From the NCBI RefSeq assembly GCF_028750675.1, contig NZ_JAQQPZ010000001.1, positions 351,327-415,326 on the forward strand: a stretch of 64,000 nucleotides of DNA, given 5' to 3'. Made by a program: the position numbers and the translations under genes. Origin of the DNA: Shewanella metallivivens (lineage in GTDB: Bacteria; Pseudomonadota; Gammaproteobacteria; Enterobacterales; Shewanellaceae). Position 1 is the first letter of the stretch. The number at the start of each line of letters is the position of its first letter. The notes under the pieces are model-generated. The model made no database searches, was not told the origin of the DNA, and saw only the letters and a list, made by a program, of their open reading frames with translations. Of this stretch, positions 46,107-55,958 are shown piece by piece.

Positions 46107-47720
46107 ATGCTTGATTTATCAATAAAAAGAATGCTTCAAATAACGAGCGCACTTGCTTTATCTGCAATGATTATTCTTTCTTGGGTAGGCAATACGCAGC
46201 AATCGCGAATTCATAAGCGTGTGGTTAACGAAGAAGCTCAAGTCGGTGCTATTTTAGCACTCAAAGATACGCGATATTACGTTGTACAAATTCAGCAATT
46301 TTTAACCGATGTTGGTGCCACTAAAAGTGATGAGGCAAAAGCAGAAGCGCTTGATAGTCTCAATGGGGCATTGTCCCAACTCGATAAACTTATTGATACA
46401 GCCCCAGAGTTTTATCAGCAAACCAAAGAGATTAAAGGCAAAGTCAACGATATGTATAAATCGGGCCTTAATATGGCCGATGCTTATTTGATTCAGGGGA
46501 CAGAGGCGGGAAATCATCTTATGAAAGGCTCCGGTGGTTTTGATGAAGTTTCATCGGATCTTGCGGATGATTTAGACCAACTTGCTAATCAAATAGATCA
46601 ACAATATACCACTGCAGTAAAACAAACCTTGTCGGCAAATGTGAGTGCGGCGCGGGTGCAGTTTTGGGGCAACCTTGCGTTGGGTGTGTTTCTTGCCATG
46701 ATTTTGTTTGTGCTATACCGCGCGATTATTAACCCCTTAAGAAAATTAGATGAGTCGATGCGCAATGTCGCCTCAGGAGCGAAAGATTTAACGGTCAAAC
46801 TTGATGACAGTGGCAACACTGAAATCGCCACAGTGGCGACGAGCTTTAATGCGTTTGTGCAGCAGATCCATGATTTAATTACCGACTTTAATGACAATAG
46901 CCAACAATTAGGCACAGCCAGTGTGCAGTTAACGACAAGTAGTAATGAAACTTTAGCCGGCATGCAGCGCTTGCAAAGCGAAACGGAACAAGTGGCTACT
47001 GCGATGAATCAAATGCAGGCAACGGTCATTGAAGTTGCTAACAATGCAGAGTTGGCTGCACAAGCAGCAAAAGACTCCGATACCCAGGCTGTGCAAGGTG
47101 ACAAAGTGGTTCAGTTAACCATTACCTCGATTGAGCAGCTAGCTAACGGGGTTGAACAAGCTGCTAGTGCGTTACATCAGTTAGAAAAAGATACCGATAA
47201 CATTGGCAGTATCTTAGAGGTGATTCGCAGTATATCTGATCAAACAAACTTACTGGCACTGAATGCGGCTATTGAAGCAGCCCGCGCAGGTGAACACGGC
47301 CGTGGTTTTGCGGTTGTGGCCGATGAAGTGCGAACGTTATCAAAGCGCACTCAGGATTCAACTAATCAAATTCAACAAATGATTTCACAATTACAAGCTG
47401 GTGTGAAAGATGCGGTGTCGGTGATGGATTCGAGCCGTCAACAAGCGTTAAACAGTACCGAACAAGCTGCACTTGCTGGCGAGGCGTTGTCAAGTATTAC
47501 GCATTCTGTGGCGACTATAGCCAATATGGCGACACAAATTGCCACTGCTGCTGAAGAACAAACGGCAGTAACAGATGAGATTAATCGCAATATTGTCAAT
47601 ATCAGTGATGAGGCGGGTTTAACGGCAACCAACGCGCAGCAATCATATCAAGCCAGTGTCCAAGTTGATGAGTTGTCACAACAACTTCGTCGCCAAATAG
47701 GCCAATTTAAAACCCATTAA
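46107..47720 (+). CDS. methyl-accepting chemotaxis protein
   Basis: This receptor of about 537 residues has TM1 (about 9-27) and a periplasmic helical sensor (about 30-190, four-helix-bundle type). TM2 (about 190-210), HAMP (about 212-265) and a long cytoplasmic signalling coiled coil follow, with the hairpin tip EVIRSISDQTNLLALNAAIEAARAGEHGRGF. It lacks a C-terminal NWETF-type CheR tether. It signals to CheA/CheW; the ligand is unknown. It starts at 46107 or one codon earlier (46104). Confidence 0.95.
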   Translation: MLDLSIKRMLQITSALALSAMIILSWVGNTQQSRIHKRVVNEEAQVGAILALKDTRYYVVQIQQFLTDVGATKSDEAKAEALDSLNGALSQLDKLIDTAPEFYQQTKEIKGKVNDMYKSGLNMADAYLIQGTEAGNHLMKGSGGFDEVSSDLADDLDQLANQIDQQYTTAVKQTLSANVSAARVQFWGNLALGVFLAMILFVLYRAIINPLRKLDESMRNVASGAKDLTVKLDDSGNTEIATVATSFNAFVQQIHDLITDFNDNSQQLGTASVQLTTSSNETLAGMQRLQSETEQVATAMNQMQATVIEVANNAELAAQAAKDSDTQAVQGDKVVQLTITSIEQLANGVEQAASALHQLEKDTDNIGSILEVIRSISDQTNLLALNAAIEAARAGEHGRGFAVVADEVRTLSKRTQDSTNQIQQMISQLQAGVKDAVSVMDSSRQQALNSTEQAALAGEALSSITHSVATIANMATQIATAAEEQTAVTDEINRNIVNISDEAGLTATNAQQSYQASVQVDELSQQLRRQIGQFKTH

Positions 47721-47738
47721 TGTGTTAGCGCTAAATAC

Positions 47739-47773
47739 AAAAATGCCTGTTATTGCTAACAGGCATTTTTTAT
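47739..47773. terminator. bidirectional rho-independent terminator
   Basis: A 14-bp perfect stem, AAAAATGCCTGTTA with TAACAGGCATTTTT, lies between the convergent chemoreceptor and L-serine deaminase genes. A- and T-tracts on both sides let it act both ways. Confidence 0.93.
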
Positions 47774-47792
47774 TAAAGCATATCGACCTAGA

Positions 47793-49169
47793 TTAACATT
47801 CAACAATGTTTACAGCTAACCCGCCTTTGGCGGTTTCTTTGTACTTACTGCGCATGTCTTTGCCGGTATCCATCATGGTTTTGATGACTTTGTCTAGCGA
47901 CACTTTGTGGTTACCGTCGCCGCGCAGTGCCATGCGTGAAGCGTTAATGGCTTTTACCGCGCCCATAGCGTTACGCTCAATGCATGGTACTTGCACAAGG
48001 CCGCCAACAGGATCGCAGGTTAAGCCTAGGTTATGTTCCATGCCGATTTCAGCTGCGTTTTCAACGTGCTCGACGGTGCCGCCCATAATTTCTGTCAATG
48101 CTGCAGCTGCCATAGAGCAGGCTACGCCGACTTCACCCTGACAACCTACTTCAGCACCAGAGATAGAGGCGTTTTTCTTGTATAAAATACCGATAGCCGC
48201 TGCCGTGAGTAAATAGCGGCTACACACGTCAATATCGACTTCTTGTACAAACATATCGTAGTAACATAATACCGCAGGGATAATACCGGCAGCGCCATTG
48301 GTTGGCGCGGTGACGACGCGATCGCCTGCGGCATTTTGTTCGTTAACCGATAATGCAAATAAGTCGACCCAATCCATTGCCGTTAATGGGTCGATATTAT
48401 TACGTCCTTCTGCTTTTAAACGGCGATACAGAGCAGGTGCACGGCGGCGTAGTTTTAAGCCTCCCGGTAAAATACCTTCTTTTTGATAACCGCGCTCAAC
48501 ACAGTTTTTCATGGTTTGCCAGATATGCCACAAACCTTGTTTTACTTCGTCTTCGCTGGCGATACTCAGTTCGTTAGCCATCATTAATGATGAAATGCTT
48601 AAGCCGTTATCACAGCACAGTTGCAGTAATTGTAACGCACTATTGAAGTCGTAAGGCGCTTGTTCTATTGGCGTTGCAGGCGATGCATTACGTTGGGTGA
48701 TTTCATCCTCATCAAGAATAAAACCGCCGCCAACAGAATAATAAGTGCGCTGATAAATACATTCGCCTTTTGATAATGCATATAAGGTCATGGCATTGGC
48801 GTGTGCCGGAAGGGTTTTACGCCTATGGTAAGTAATACCATCTTCACGAGTAAACTTTACGAGGCGTCCATCGGCGAGGGTCAGCTTTTGACTGTTGGAT
48901 ACGGTTTCTAAAATGGCATCAATACCGTCGGTATCGACGGTTTCTGGATCTTCCCCCATTAACCCTAAAATCACCGCTTTACCGGTACCATGGCCTTTAC
49001 CTGTTTGGCCAAGGGAGCCAAACAATTCTGCTTGTAATTCATCGGTTTGAGCCAATAAATTATTGTCTGCAACATGTTGGATAAACATTTTTCCGGCCTT
49101 CATTGGTCCCACTGTGTGTGAGCTTGAAGGGCCAATGCCAATTTTAAACATGTCAAATACGCTAATCAT
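47793..49169 (-). CDS. sdaA: L-serine ammonia-lyase (iron-sulfur dependent)
   Basis: This 458-residue enzyme converts L-serine to pyruvate and ammonia using a [4Fe-4S] cluster. The beta domain (about 1-150) begins [22 protein letters not shown]. The alpha domain (about 180-455) has [15 protein letters not shown], the cluster Cys in [19 protein letters not shown] and [14 protein letters not shown], and the C-terminal Cys in VNIVEC. Length equals E. coli SdaA/SdaB (454-455). Single-chain, so the SdaA/SdaB/TdcG type rather than the split Bacillus type. Which E. coli paralogue it corresponds to cannot be told here. Confidence 0.96.
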   Translation of the reverse strand: MISVFDMFKIGIGPSSSHTVGPMKAGKMFIQHVADNNLLAQTDELQAELFGSLGQTGKGHGTGKAVILGLMGEDPETVDTDGIDAILETVSNSQKLTLADGRLVKFTREDGITYHRRKTLPAHANAMTLYALSKGECIYQRTYYSVGGGFILDEDEITQRNASPATPIEQAPYDFNSALQLLQLCCDNGLSISSLMMANELSIASEDEVKQGLWHIWQTMKNCVERGYQKEGILPGGLKLRRRAPALYRRLKAEGRNNIDPLTAMDWVDLFALSVNEQNAAGDRVVTAPTNGAAGIIPAVLCYYDMFVQEVDIDVCSRYLLTAAAIGILYKKNASISGAEVGCQGEVGVACSMAAAALTEIMGGTVEHVENAAEIGMEHNLGLTCDPVGGLVQVPCIERNAMGAVKAINASRMALRGDGNHKVSLDKVIKTMMDTGKDMRSKYKETAKGGLAVNIVEC

Positions 49170-49390
49170 TTTGAGGAACCCTTGCTGAGTCGTTTATTGT
49201 TTTGCTTATTAATGAGTATAATCGCCTTATATCATCTTGGCGGATTATCTCTTTTGTTGGCAGAGTATCCCACAGTTTGATGCATGACAGTTCATTAGAT
49301 TTTTTTATGCATAATTTTTCACATTAGCTTGCCTTATCATGCACAATAACGGCAAGTTTACGACGCTGTCGATAGTATTAGGGGAACAGT

Positions 49391-50416
49391 TTGAGCTATT
49401 TAATGATGGATTTGGCTGGTTTAACAGTGTCTGAGCTGGAAACTGCGCAATTACGCCACCCTAGAGTGGGCGGGGTTATTTTATTTACGCGTAACTTTGA
49501 AAATAAAAATCAATTAATAGAATTGGTTAAGCAGATTCGTCAAATTCGTCCTCAATTATTGATTGCCGTTGATCATGAAGGTGGACGAGTACAACGTTTT
49601 CGCGATGGTTTTAGCTTAATTCCTGCTATGGGTGATATTTTACCTACGGCAAATATGGATTTAACATTAGCAAAACAATGGGCGAAAGAGTGCGGCTTTT
49701 TAATGGCGCTAGAGTTGCTTGAATGTGATATTGATTTAAGTTTTGCTCCGGTTTTAGATGTTAATGGCATTAGTGAAGTGATTGGTAAACGCAGTTTTAG
49801 CCCAAACCCCGCAGAAGTGACAGCGCTTGCGCAACAATTTATTATTGGCATGAATGACGCGGGTATGGCTGCAGTGGGTAAGCATTTTCCCGGTCATGGT
49901 AGTGTTGCCGCAGACTCACATATTGCTATGCCTGTGGATGCTCGTGCAAAAGAAGAGGTTGAAGCCTTTGATATGGTGCCCTTTAAACAGTTAATTGGCC
50001 AACAACTGTTACAAGGAGTGATGCCTGCGCATGTTGTGTATTCAGCAATAGACCCTCATCCTGCTGGTTTTTCGTCTTATTGGTTACAAAGTGTGTTACG
50101 CCAGCAGTTAGCCTTTGAAGGGGTGATATTTTCTGACGATTTAGGCATGAAGGGCGCAAGCTTTGCGGGTGATTATTTAGGCCGAGCAAAAGCGGCGTTA
50201 GATGCAGGTTGTGACATGATTTTAGTGTGTAACGACCCTGTAGGGGTACAAGCTTTATTGAGTGACTTTGTCTGGCCGGCTGATGAGCCATTGCATACGG
50301 CCTTGAGGCTTAAAGCTAAGCCTGAACAAGTTCAGCTTGCGTTAGCGCAGCATGTTCGTATCGAGGCGGCAAAACAAGTCGTGGATACCATTCGACGTTA
50401 TACCAATCCGCATTAG
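49391..50416 (+). CDS. nagZ: beta-N-acetylhexosaminidase NagZ, with a 3' end made by a MITE
   Basis: This 341-residue cytoplasmic GH3 enzyme removes GlcNAc from recycled anhydromuropeptides. It has the KHFPGHG stretch (His catalytic loop), DHEGGRVQRFR near residue 58 and the nucleophile Asp in FSDDLGMKGA near residue 248. It starts with TTG at 49391, with AGGGGA 6 bases upstream. The last codons Tyr-Thr-Asn-Pro-His-stop come from the left end of a MITE copy beginning at 50400, so the native C-terminus was replaced. Length stays equal to E. coli NagZ (341), so function is probably retained. Confidence 0.96.
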   Translation: MSYLMMDLAGLTVSELETAQLRHPRVGGVILFTRNFENKNQLIELVKQIRQIRPQLLIAVDHEGGRVQRFRDGFSLIPAMGDILPTANMDLTLAKQWAKECGFLMALELLECDIDLSFAPVLDVNGISEVIGKRSFSPNPAEVTALAQQFIIGMNDAGMAAVGKHFPGHGSVAADSHIAMPVDARAKEEVEAFDMVPFKQLIGQQLLQGVMPAHVVYSAIDPHPAGFSSYWLQSVLRQQLAFEGVIFSDDLGMKGASFAGDYLGRAKAALDAGCDMILVCNDPVGVQALLSDFVWPADEPLHTALRLKAKPEQVQLALAQHVRIEAAKQVVDTIRRYTNPH

Positions 50417-50562
50417 CATTTGCTCTTTTAGCGAAAGTTATCAGTGAGGTAGTCGAGGCAGCCTGTTGAGGGCATAGTGCACTATGTTAAGAAAGGCTAA
50501 CAAAAAATACCACGCTGATAAATTCGCCCTAAAATAGATCACATTCTAATAATGATTGGTAT
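50400..50562. mobile_element. MITE-like element, copy 2 (short form)
   Basis: This 163-bp element has the same terminal inverted repeats as the copy at 3573-3836, ATACCAATCCGCATTAG on the left and ATTCTAATAATGATTGGTAT on the right. The internal sequence is shared (GCGAAAGTTATCAGTGAGGT, AAGAAAGGCTAACAAA, CACGCTGATAAATTCGCCC). TTA flanks both ends. It lacks the about 101-bp inner block of copy 1. It is inserted across the 3' end of nagZ and supplies its stop codon. Confidence 0.93.
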
Positions 50563-50590
50563 TAATCTAAGCTTTTACTTAAGAGCAATA

Positions 50591-50618
50591 AAAACCGGAT
50601 CAGTGGATCCGGTTTTTT
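50591..50618. terminator. bidirectional terminator between nagZ and csiV
   Basis: The stem AACCGGATC / GATCCGGTT is flanked by AAAA and TTTTTT. It sits between convergent nagZ and csiV and can stop both. Confidence 0.93.
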
Positions 50619-50635
50619 ATGGGTAAAATGATGTG

Positions 50636-51631
50636 TCAGCTTGAATAAGGCATTGGCTGTCCTTGTGGTGTATAACCTGTTAAATCAATAGGTTTTACAC
50701 TAGTGGGTTGGGCCATTTTACGAATTTGCATCACGATACCCAATTGTGGGTGGTCAAAATAATGTAGCTCACCACTGCGTACCCGGCGATTTTGAATGAG
50801 CGGAATACTCTGTAAAAAGGGGGCTAATTGCTTTTTACCTTCAATCTCTAATGCTGCGTACTCATTAAATGCAGCCGGCGTTGATTCAATCATTTTTTGA
50901 GTCGGTTTGCGTAAGGCTAAATTGTTTTCGATGTAGAGGTAATGGTTTAAATAAATGTTAATTGACCCATCGAGCTCCCAAACCGGTTTAACTTTTGGCG
51001 CTTCATAAAACCCACCTAGGGTACCGTAATCGCCCATTGACATGCTCATACTGGTGTCAGCAGGTTTATTAACACTTAAGCCGTAGTAGTCAAACGTTTT
51101 AGAGTAATCTTTACCGCCAAATATGCGCACCGGTTTTGCTAAACGACGCGATTGCATATTTTGCTGCCACGTTAAATGCACTAAACTTTTTACGTAAGGT
51201 TCACGGCTGATGGTGCGAATAATGTCTTGAAATTGGCCTTGGCTTTGGGCAAGTAATACTGTGCCTTGACCTAAAAAGGCTGATTGTGGTGTTGCCGCAC
51301 CGATACTCACTGGCACTTCGCTTGGGTGAGAAGCGATGTTGTTACTGACTTTGGGATCGTCACAGTTGCTCGTGTCGCTGGCCCAATCAGTAGAAGTACA
51401 CCCCGTTAAAGCCGACGCAACCCCTGTGATGTCGGTACTTATCACTGGGGTGATCATATCGACTGTGTTATTAGCTAATGTCGGTGGTGAGGCTTCGAGC
51501 CACTTTTCAACCGAAGGGTTTTGGCGTTCAAATACAAATACTTCAACTTCAAACCATGACTCTGCATGGGCTGTAACGCTGTACGATAGCGCTGTGATAG
51601 TGGCGATAGATATCGCAATTTTACGAAGCAC
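50636..51631 (-). CDS. csiV: CsiV-family periplasmic protein
   Basis: This 331-residue precursor has a signal peptide (about residues 1-23, ending TAHA). The mature part begins ESWFEVEVFVFERQ, the start typical of CsiV. In Vibrio cholerae CsiV activates the PBP1a cofactor LpoA and so peptidoglycan synthesis. A late RRVRSGELHYFDHPQLGIVMQIR region is also characteristic. The start is a GTG that overlaps the mfd stop by one base (TAGTG), with GGAG 7 bases upstream, so it is translationally coupled to mfd. Confidence 0.88.
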   Translation of the reverse strand: MLRKIAISIATITALSYSVTAHAESWFEVEVFVFERQNPSVEKWLEASPPTLANNTVDMITPVISTDITGVASALTGCTSTDWASDTSNCDDPKVSNNIASHPSEVPVSIGAATPQSAFLGQGTVLLAQSQGQFQDIIRTISREPYVKSLVHLTWQQNMQSRRLAKPVRIFGGKDYSKTFDYYGLSVNKPADTSMSMSMGDYGTLGGFYEAPKVKPVWELDGSINIYLNHYLYIENNLALRKPTQKMIESTPAAFNEYAALEIEGKKQLAPFLQSIPLIQNRRVRSGELHYFDHPQLGIVMQIRKMAQPTSVKPIDLTGYTPQGQPMPYSS

Positions 51632-54600
51632 TATTTGTCTCCAGTTTGATGTTTAGCGAACTGTTCAAGCAAGGTGTTGACTAATTCAAGACGCTCTTTG
51701 CTTGTTTCAGCAGGAATGTTGAACTTTAACTTATTTGGCCCGTCCATTCGATAGATTTGTGGCTGGTTTTGCAACAAACCAATAATAAACATCGGATCGA
51801 CGCTGTTTTCTTGACCAAATTCAACACTGCCGCCTTTGGCGTGCATTTCAATTTTAACAATACCCAGTGCGGTCGCCTGATGTTTAAACAGGGTGATGGC
51901 CATTAAGTTTCGTGTTGGGTCGGGCAACATACCAAAGCGGTCAATAAACTCGACTTTAAGTTCGTCGAGCATGTTGTCGTTTTCGCAATTGGCGATACGT
52001 TTGTATAGCGACAAGCGCATATTGACGTCGTTAACGTAATCTTCAGGCAGTAGTGCTGGAATGCGTAAATCGATTTCTGCTTTGGCGCTCATCATGTAGG
52101 CAAGGGACGGCTCTTTACCTTCTTTCAAGGCTTTAACAGCGGATTCGAGCATTTCCATGTACAAGCTAAAACCAATTTTAGAAATATGGCCGCTTTGCTC
52201 ATCACCTAATAATTCACCTGCGCCACGGATCTCTAAATCTTGAGTGGCGAGCATAAATCCTGCGCCTAGATCTTCTAATGCGTCGATAGCTTCAAGACGT
52301 TTACGGGCGTCGGGTGTCATGCGTTTAGGGTGCGGTGTCATCATATAGGCATAAGCTTGATGGTGTGAGCGTCCTACACGGCCACGTAACTGGTGTAGTT
52401 GTGCTAAACCAAACATGTCAGCACGATCGATAATAATGGTATTTGCGCTTGGTACGTCAATACCGGTTTCGATAATGGTCGTACACACCAACACGTTAAA
52501 GCGTTGGTGGTAAAAGTCTGACATGACTTTTTCGAGATCGCGTTCGCGCATTTGTCCGTGTGCAGTAACAACCCGAGCCTCAGGCAGTAAGTCTCGAATG
52601 TTTTGTGCTGTTTTTTCAATGGTTTCGACGTTGTTGTGTAAGTAATAGACCTGGCCGCCACGAAGAATTTCACGCAATATGGCTTCGCGTACTGTGGCTT
52701 TGTCGTATTCGCGCACAAAGGTTTTTACCGCTAAACGTTTGGCGGGCGGTGTGGCAATAATGGATAAGTCGCGCATGCCAGACATGGCCATATTCAGGGT
52801 GCGCGGAATGGGCGTGGCGGTTAAGGTTAAAATGTCAACGTTAGCTCGCAGCGCTTTAATCTTTTCTTTTTGACGCACACCAAAACGATGTTCCTCGTCG
52901 ATAATCAATAAGCCCAAGTTATCGAAATTGGCTTCGGCAGATAATAATTTATGGGTGCCAATCACGATATCGACTTTTCCGGCAGACAGTTGTTCAACCA
53001 CGCTGTTTTGTTCTTTGGTGGTTCTAAAGCGTGACATCACTTCGATGACAATTGGCCAGTCGGCAAAACGGTCTTTAAAGTTTTCGTAGTGTTGCTGGGC
53101 AAGTAGGGTGGTTGGCACTAATACCACCACTTGTTTACCAGCATTTACGGCCACAAACGCAGCTCGCATAGCCACTTCGGTTTTACCAAAGCCCACGTCA
53201 CCACACACTAAGCGGTCCATCGCCAGTGGTGCTTGTAGGTCTGCTAATACGGCGTTAATGGCGGATTCTTGGTCTACCGTTTCTTCAAACGGAAAGCCCT
53301 GGCTAAATTGCGCGTACTCTTGCTCGTCAATGGCCATAGCATCGCCAGGGCGAGCCTGGCGACGGGCGTACACGTCGAGTAGTTCTGCTGCCACATCACG
53401 GATACGCTCAATGGCTTTTCGTTTCGCTTTGGCCCAGGTTTCGTTACCGAGTTTGTTAAGGTGTGCTTCACCGTCGCCGCTGGCGTTAAAACGGCTAATT
53501 AAGTGCAGTGATGACACTGGCACATAGAGTTTGTCGCCACCTGAATATTCCAGTTTTAGGTATTCAGCAACCAGTCCACCCGTATCGAGGGTTTCTAAGC
53601 CCTGATACAAGGCTACGCCGTGTTCTAAATGAACTATGGGTTGGCCGACTTTTAGTTCTGCTAAGTTTTTAACTAAGACATCTGAGCTAACTTGCTTTTG
53701 CTTTTCACGGCGACGTTGCTGAGAAATACGTTGGCCGAATAGTTCGGTTTCGCAAATAATGCTGATTGCACCTTTGGGCGTATCGGTTAATACACAGCCA
53801 CGACTGAGTGGCGATACCATTAAACCTATTTTGTCTTTGGCATCAAGGTAGTCATTAATATGGTTGAACTGTTTAGGCTTTATACCTATTTTACTGAGTA
53901 GCTCAAGTAGGGCTTCACGGCGACCTTCAGATTCTGCACTGAACAACAATTGTGTGTGGGTGCTACTGTATTCTTGCAGGGCAATAAGCGGTTGTTTGAG
54001 CTTGTGATTTGCATTAACGTCGGGCAATTTATCAACGTTGGCAACCATCGCGCTACTTGGTAGGTCTATTTGTGCTAACGGCTGGCCGGCGTTGTCGGTG
54101 TCGTTAACATGATGTTGCTGAATAATTTGCGTGCGAGTTAGCGGTTTAAAGGCGGCAAATAATTCGTCTTGCAGCAAATATAATTCTTGCGGTGCGAGCA
54201 GCGGTCTTAATGGGTCTATGCGCCTGTCTTCATACCGTACTGACACTTCATGCAAGTGGTTTTTGCTGGCTTTTTCGATGTCGCCTAGGGTAATGAGTTG
54301 ACTGTCTTTGGGTAAGTAATCAAACAGTGTGGCGGTGTCATCAAAAAACAAAGGTAAGTAGTTTTCAATGCCTGCTGGCATTAAATTGCGGCTCACCAGT
54401 TGATATATCGATTCCGCTTCTTTTGAGATCACTTCAAAACGTCGACGGTAGCGTTGTCTAAAGCCTTCAATGGCGTTGCTGTCAGTAGGGAACTCTTTTG
54501 CAGGTAACATGCGTATGGCATCACGCGCCATCCCCGATCGTTGAGTATCAACATCAAAAAAGCGAATTGACTCGACTTCGTCATCAAACAGTTCTATGCG

Positions 54601-55155
54601 CAACGGTTGGCGAGAGCCCGTGGGGAAAATATCTATAATTGAGCCACGAATAGCAAACTCGCCATGCTCATACACCTGTTCAACCAAATGATAGCCGGTG
54701 TCGGTTAGGTGCTGTCTGGCTTGTTGCAAGCTGTAGGTATCGCCCTTGTTAAGCACCATGACATTGGCTGTCATAAACGATTTTGGCGGTAGGCGCACCA
54801 TTAGGGTGTTTACCGGCACAATGACCACGTTATGTTGATGTTGGCTAATATTGGCTAGGGTTTCGAGCCGTTGTGAAATCAAATCTTGATGTGGCGAAAA
54901 GTTGTCGTAGGGTAAAGTTTCACGGTCTGGAAATAAGCACACATTGATATTGCTGTTTTGCAATAAATAGCTTAATTCGACTTCCAGTGACAGTGCACTA
55001 GGGGTGTCGTGAGTGACAATAATACTGGTACCAATATGTTGCTGAATTAACTTGGCTAAGGTAATGGCCTGAGAGACCCCACCTAATGTTGCCAATGTTT
55101 GCATTTGTTGGCCTTTTTTTACACTCGGCGGCGTGAGTACACTAAATTGTTTCAT
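51631..55155 (-). CDS. mfd: transcription-repair coupling factor Mfd
   Basis: This protein of about 1174 residues pushes stalled RNA polymerase off DNA and recruits UvrA. Domains in order are a UvrB-like N-terminal module (about 1-350), an RNA-polymerase-interacting domain (about 500-570, VGQPIVHLEHGVALYQGLE), and RecG-like translocase motors (about 600-980). The motors have Walker A GDVGFGKTE, the DEEHRFG box and the SAT-like LTATPIPRT. A C-terminal TRCF domain (about 1025-1130) ends it. E. coli Mfd is 1148. I prefer the ATG at 55155; the longer frame would start at a TTG at 55170. Confidence 0.97.
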   Translation of the reverse strand: MKQFSVLTPPSVKKGQQMQTLATLGGVSQAITLAKLIQQHIGTSIIVTHDTPSALSLEVELSYLLQNSNINVCLFPDRETLPYDNFSPHQDLISQRLETLANISQHQHNVVIVPVNTLMVRLPPKSFMTANVMVLNKGDTYSLQQARQHLTDTGYHLVEQVYEHGEFAIRGSIIDIFPTGSRQPLRIELFDDEVESIRFFDVDTQRSGMARDAIRMLPAKEFPTDSNAIEGFRQRYRRRFEVISKEAESIYQLVSRNLMPAGIENYLPLFFDDTATLFDYLPKDSQLITLGDIEKASKNHLHEVSVRYEDRRIDPLRPLLAPQELYLLQDELFAAFKPLTRTQIIQQHHVNDTDNAGQPLAQIDLPSSAMVANVDKLPDVNANHKLKQPLIALQEYSSTHTQLLFSAESEGRREALLELLSKIGIKPKQFNHINDYLDAKDKIGLMVSPLSRGCVLTDTPKGAISIICETELFGQRISQQRRREKQKQVSSDVLVKNLAELKVGQPIVHLEHGVALYQGLETLDTGGLVAEYLKLEYSGGDKLYVPVSSLHLISRFNASGDGEAHLNKLGNETWAKAKRKAIERIRDVAAELLDVYARRQARPGDAMAIDEQEYAQFSQGFPFEETVDQESAINAVLADLQAPLAMDRLVCGDVGFGKTEVAMRAAFVAVNAGKQVVVLVPTTLLAQQHYENFKDRFADWPIVIEVMSRFRTTKEQNSVVEQLSAGKVDIVIGTHKLLSAEANFDNLGLLIIDEEHRFGVRQKEKIKALRANVDILTLTATPIPRTLNMAMSGMRDLSIIATPPAKRLAVKTFVREYDKATVREAILREILRGGQVYYLHNNVETIEKTAQNIRDLLPEARVVTAHGQMRERDLEKVMSDFYHQRFNVLVCTTIIETGIDVPSANTIIIDRADMFGLAQLHQLRGRVGRSHHQAYAYMMTPHPKRMTPDARKRLEAIDALEDLGAGFMLATQDLEIRGAGELLGDEQSGHISKIGFSLYMEMLESAVKALKEGKEPSLAYMMSAKAEIDLRIPALLPEDYVNDVNMRLSLYKRIANCENDNMLDELKVEFIDRFGMLPDPTRNLMAITLFKHQATALGIVKIEMHAKGGSVEFGQENSVDPMFIIGLLQNQPQIYRMDGPNKLKFNIPAETSKERLELVNTLLEQFAKHQTGDK

Positions 55156-55204
55156 TAAAATCTTTTTCAATTCCGTTTACAGTCAATGTGTATTGAAACG
55201 CGAG

Positions 55205-55801
55205 TTAACGTCGTTGTTTATCAATATGTTGTTTGCGTTTTTTGAGCATTTTTTGTTGCACGGCCAAACTGGCTTTTACCAATTGTTCGATATCATCTTC
55301 AAGAATTTGGCTAAATTCAAGCTGGCAATGCCACTGAGCGTCTTGGTCATCGTCTTTGGCGATGGGGGTACATTGTGTGACTTGGCAAATGCACATTAAG
55401 GCGACCACTTCAGTATGTAAATAAATATGGGTTTTATGGTACTCCCCCACATTTAATGCAAATGAGCTGGTAATGCTAATGCCGCTGCCACCAAATTGAT
55501 TGCCTTTTACTTTTTGGCCTTCTTGTACTTCTTTTTCAAGCACATGCTGTAATACTAAATCCACTTTACGTGATTGCAGCTTTAAAAAGTCCACGACGGC
55601 TTTGGCGTCATTATCTAAATTACGCAGTTGTAATAAGCAGTTGGCTTCAAGGCTTTTCACTTCGGTTAGCAATTTTAAGCCTACCGATTGCATGTCTTTT
55701 AGCTCATCTTCAGTGGGCAAACCTAAGGTTGCATCCCACGGTGAAAGGTATGCGTTGAAGTTATGAGGCACACTAAAATAAGAATTGCTGTCAGGTATCA
55801 A
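55205..55801 (-). CDS. PilZ-domain protein (c-di-GMP receptor candidate)
   Basis: This 198-residue cytoplasmic protein has an N-terminal helical region (about 25-85, rich in Leu/Lys). A PilZ-like beta-barrel (about 90-180, with GNQFGGSGISI and MCICQVTQC) follows, and the C-terminal tail is basic (KMLKKRKQHIDKQRR). The canonical RxxxR before the barrel is not obvious (nearest is the KEVQEGQKVKGNQF region), so c-di-GMP binding is uncertain. It starts with TTG at 55801, with GAGG 6 bases upstream. It is upstream of mfd in the same direction. Confidence 0.72.
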   Translation of the reverse strand: MIPDSNSYFSVPHNFNAYLSPWDATLGLPTEDELKDMQSVGLKLLTEVKSLEANCLLQLRNLDNDAKAVVDFLKLQSRKVDLVLQHVLEKEVQEGQKVKGNQFGGSGISITSSFALNVGEYHKTHIYLHTEVVALMCICQVTQCTPIAKDDDQDAQWHCQLEFSQILEDDIEQLVKASLAVQQKMLKKRKQHIDKQRR

Positions 55802-55958
55802 GGTTTGCCTCTTTATTTATCCCACTAATAGCCCTATTATCGTGCCCAACTTAATGATTTAGCAAGTCATACGCAATGGCTTGTTGGTTTCATCTACACA
55901 ATTAGCTTGTTTGTCAGACTAATACGCTGTGATGAGCGCATAGGATTAGTATTTTTTT

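Noticed and set aside
45703..46167. Short frames on both strands upstream of the chemoreceptor gene
   Set aside because: They overlap each other, lack ribosome sites and show no recognisable motif; the region is better read as non-coding.
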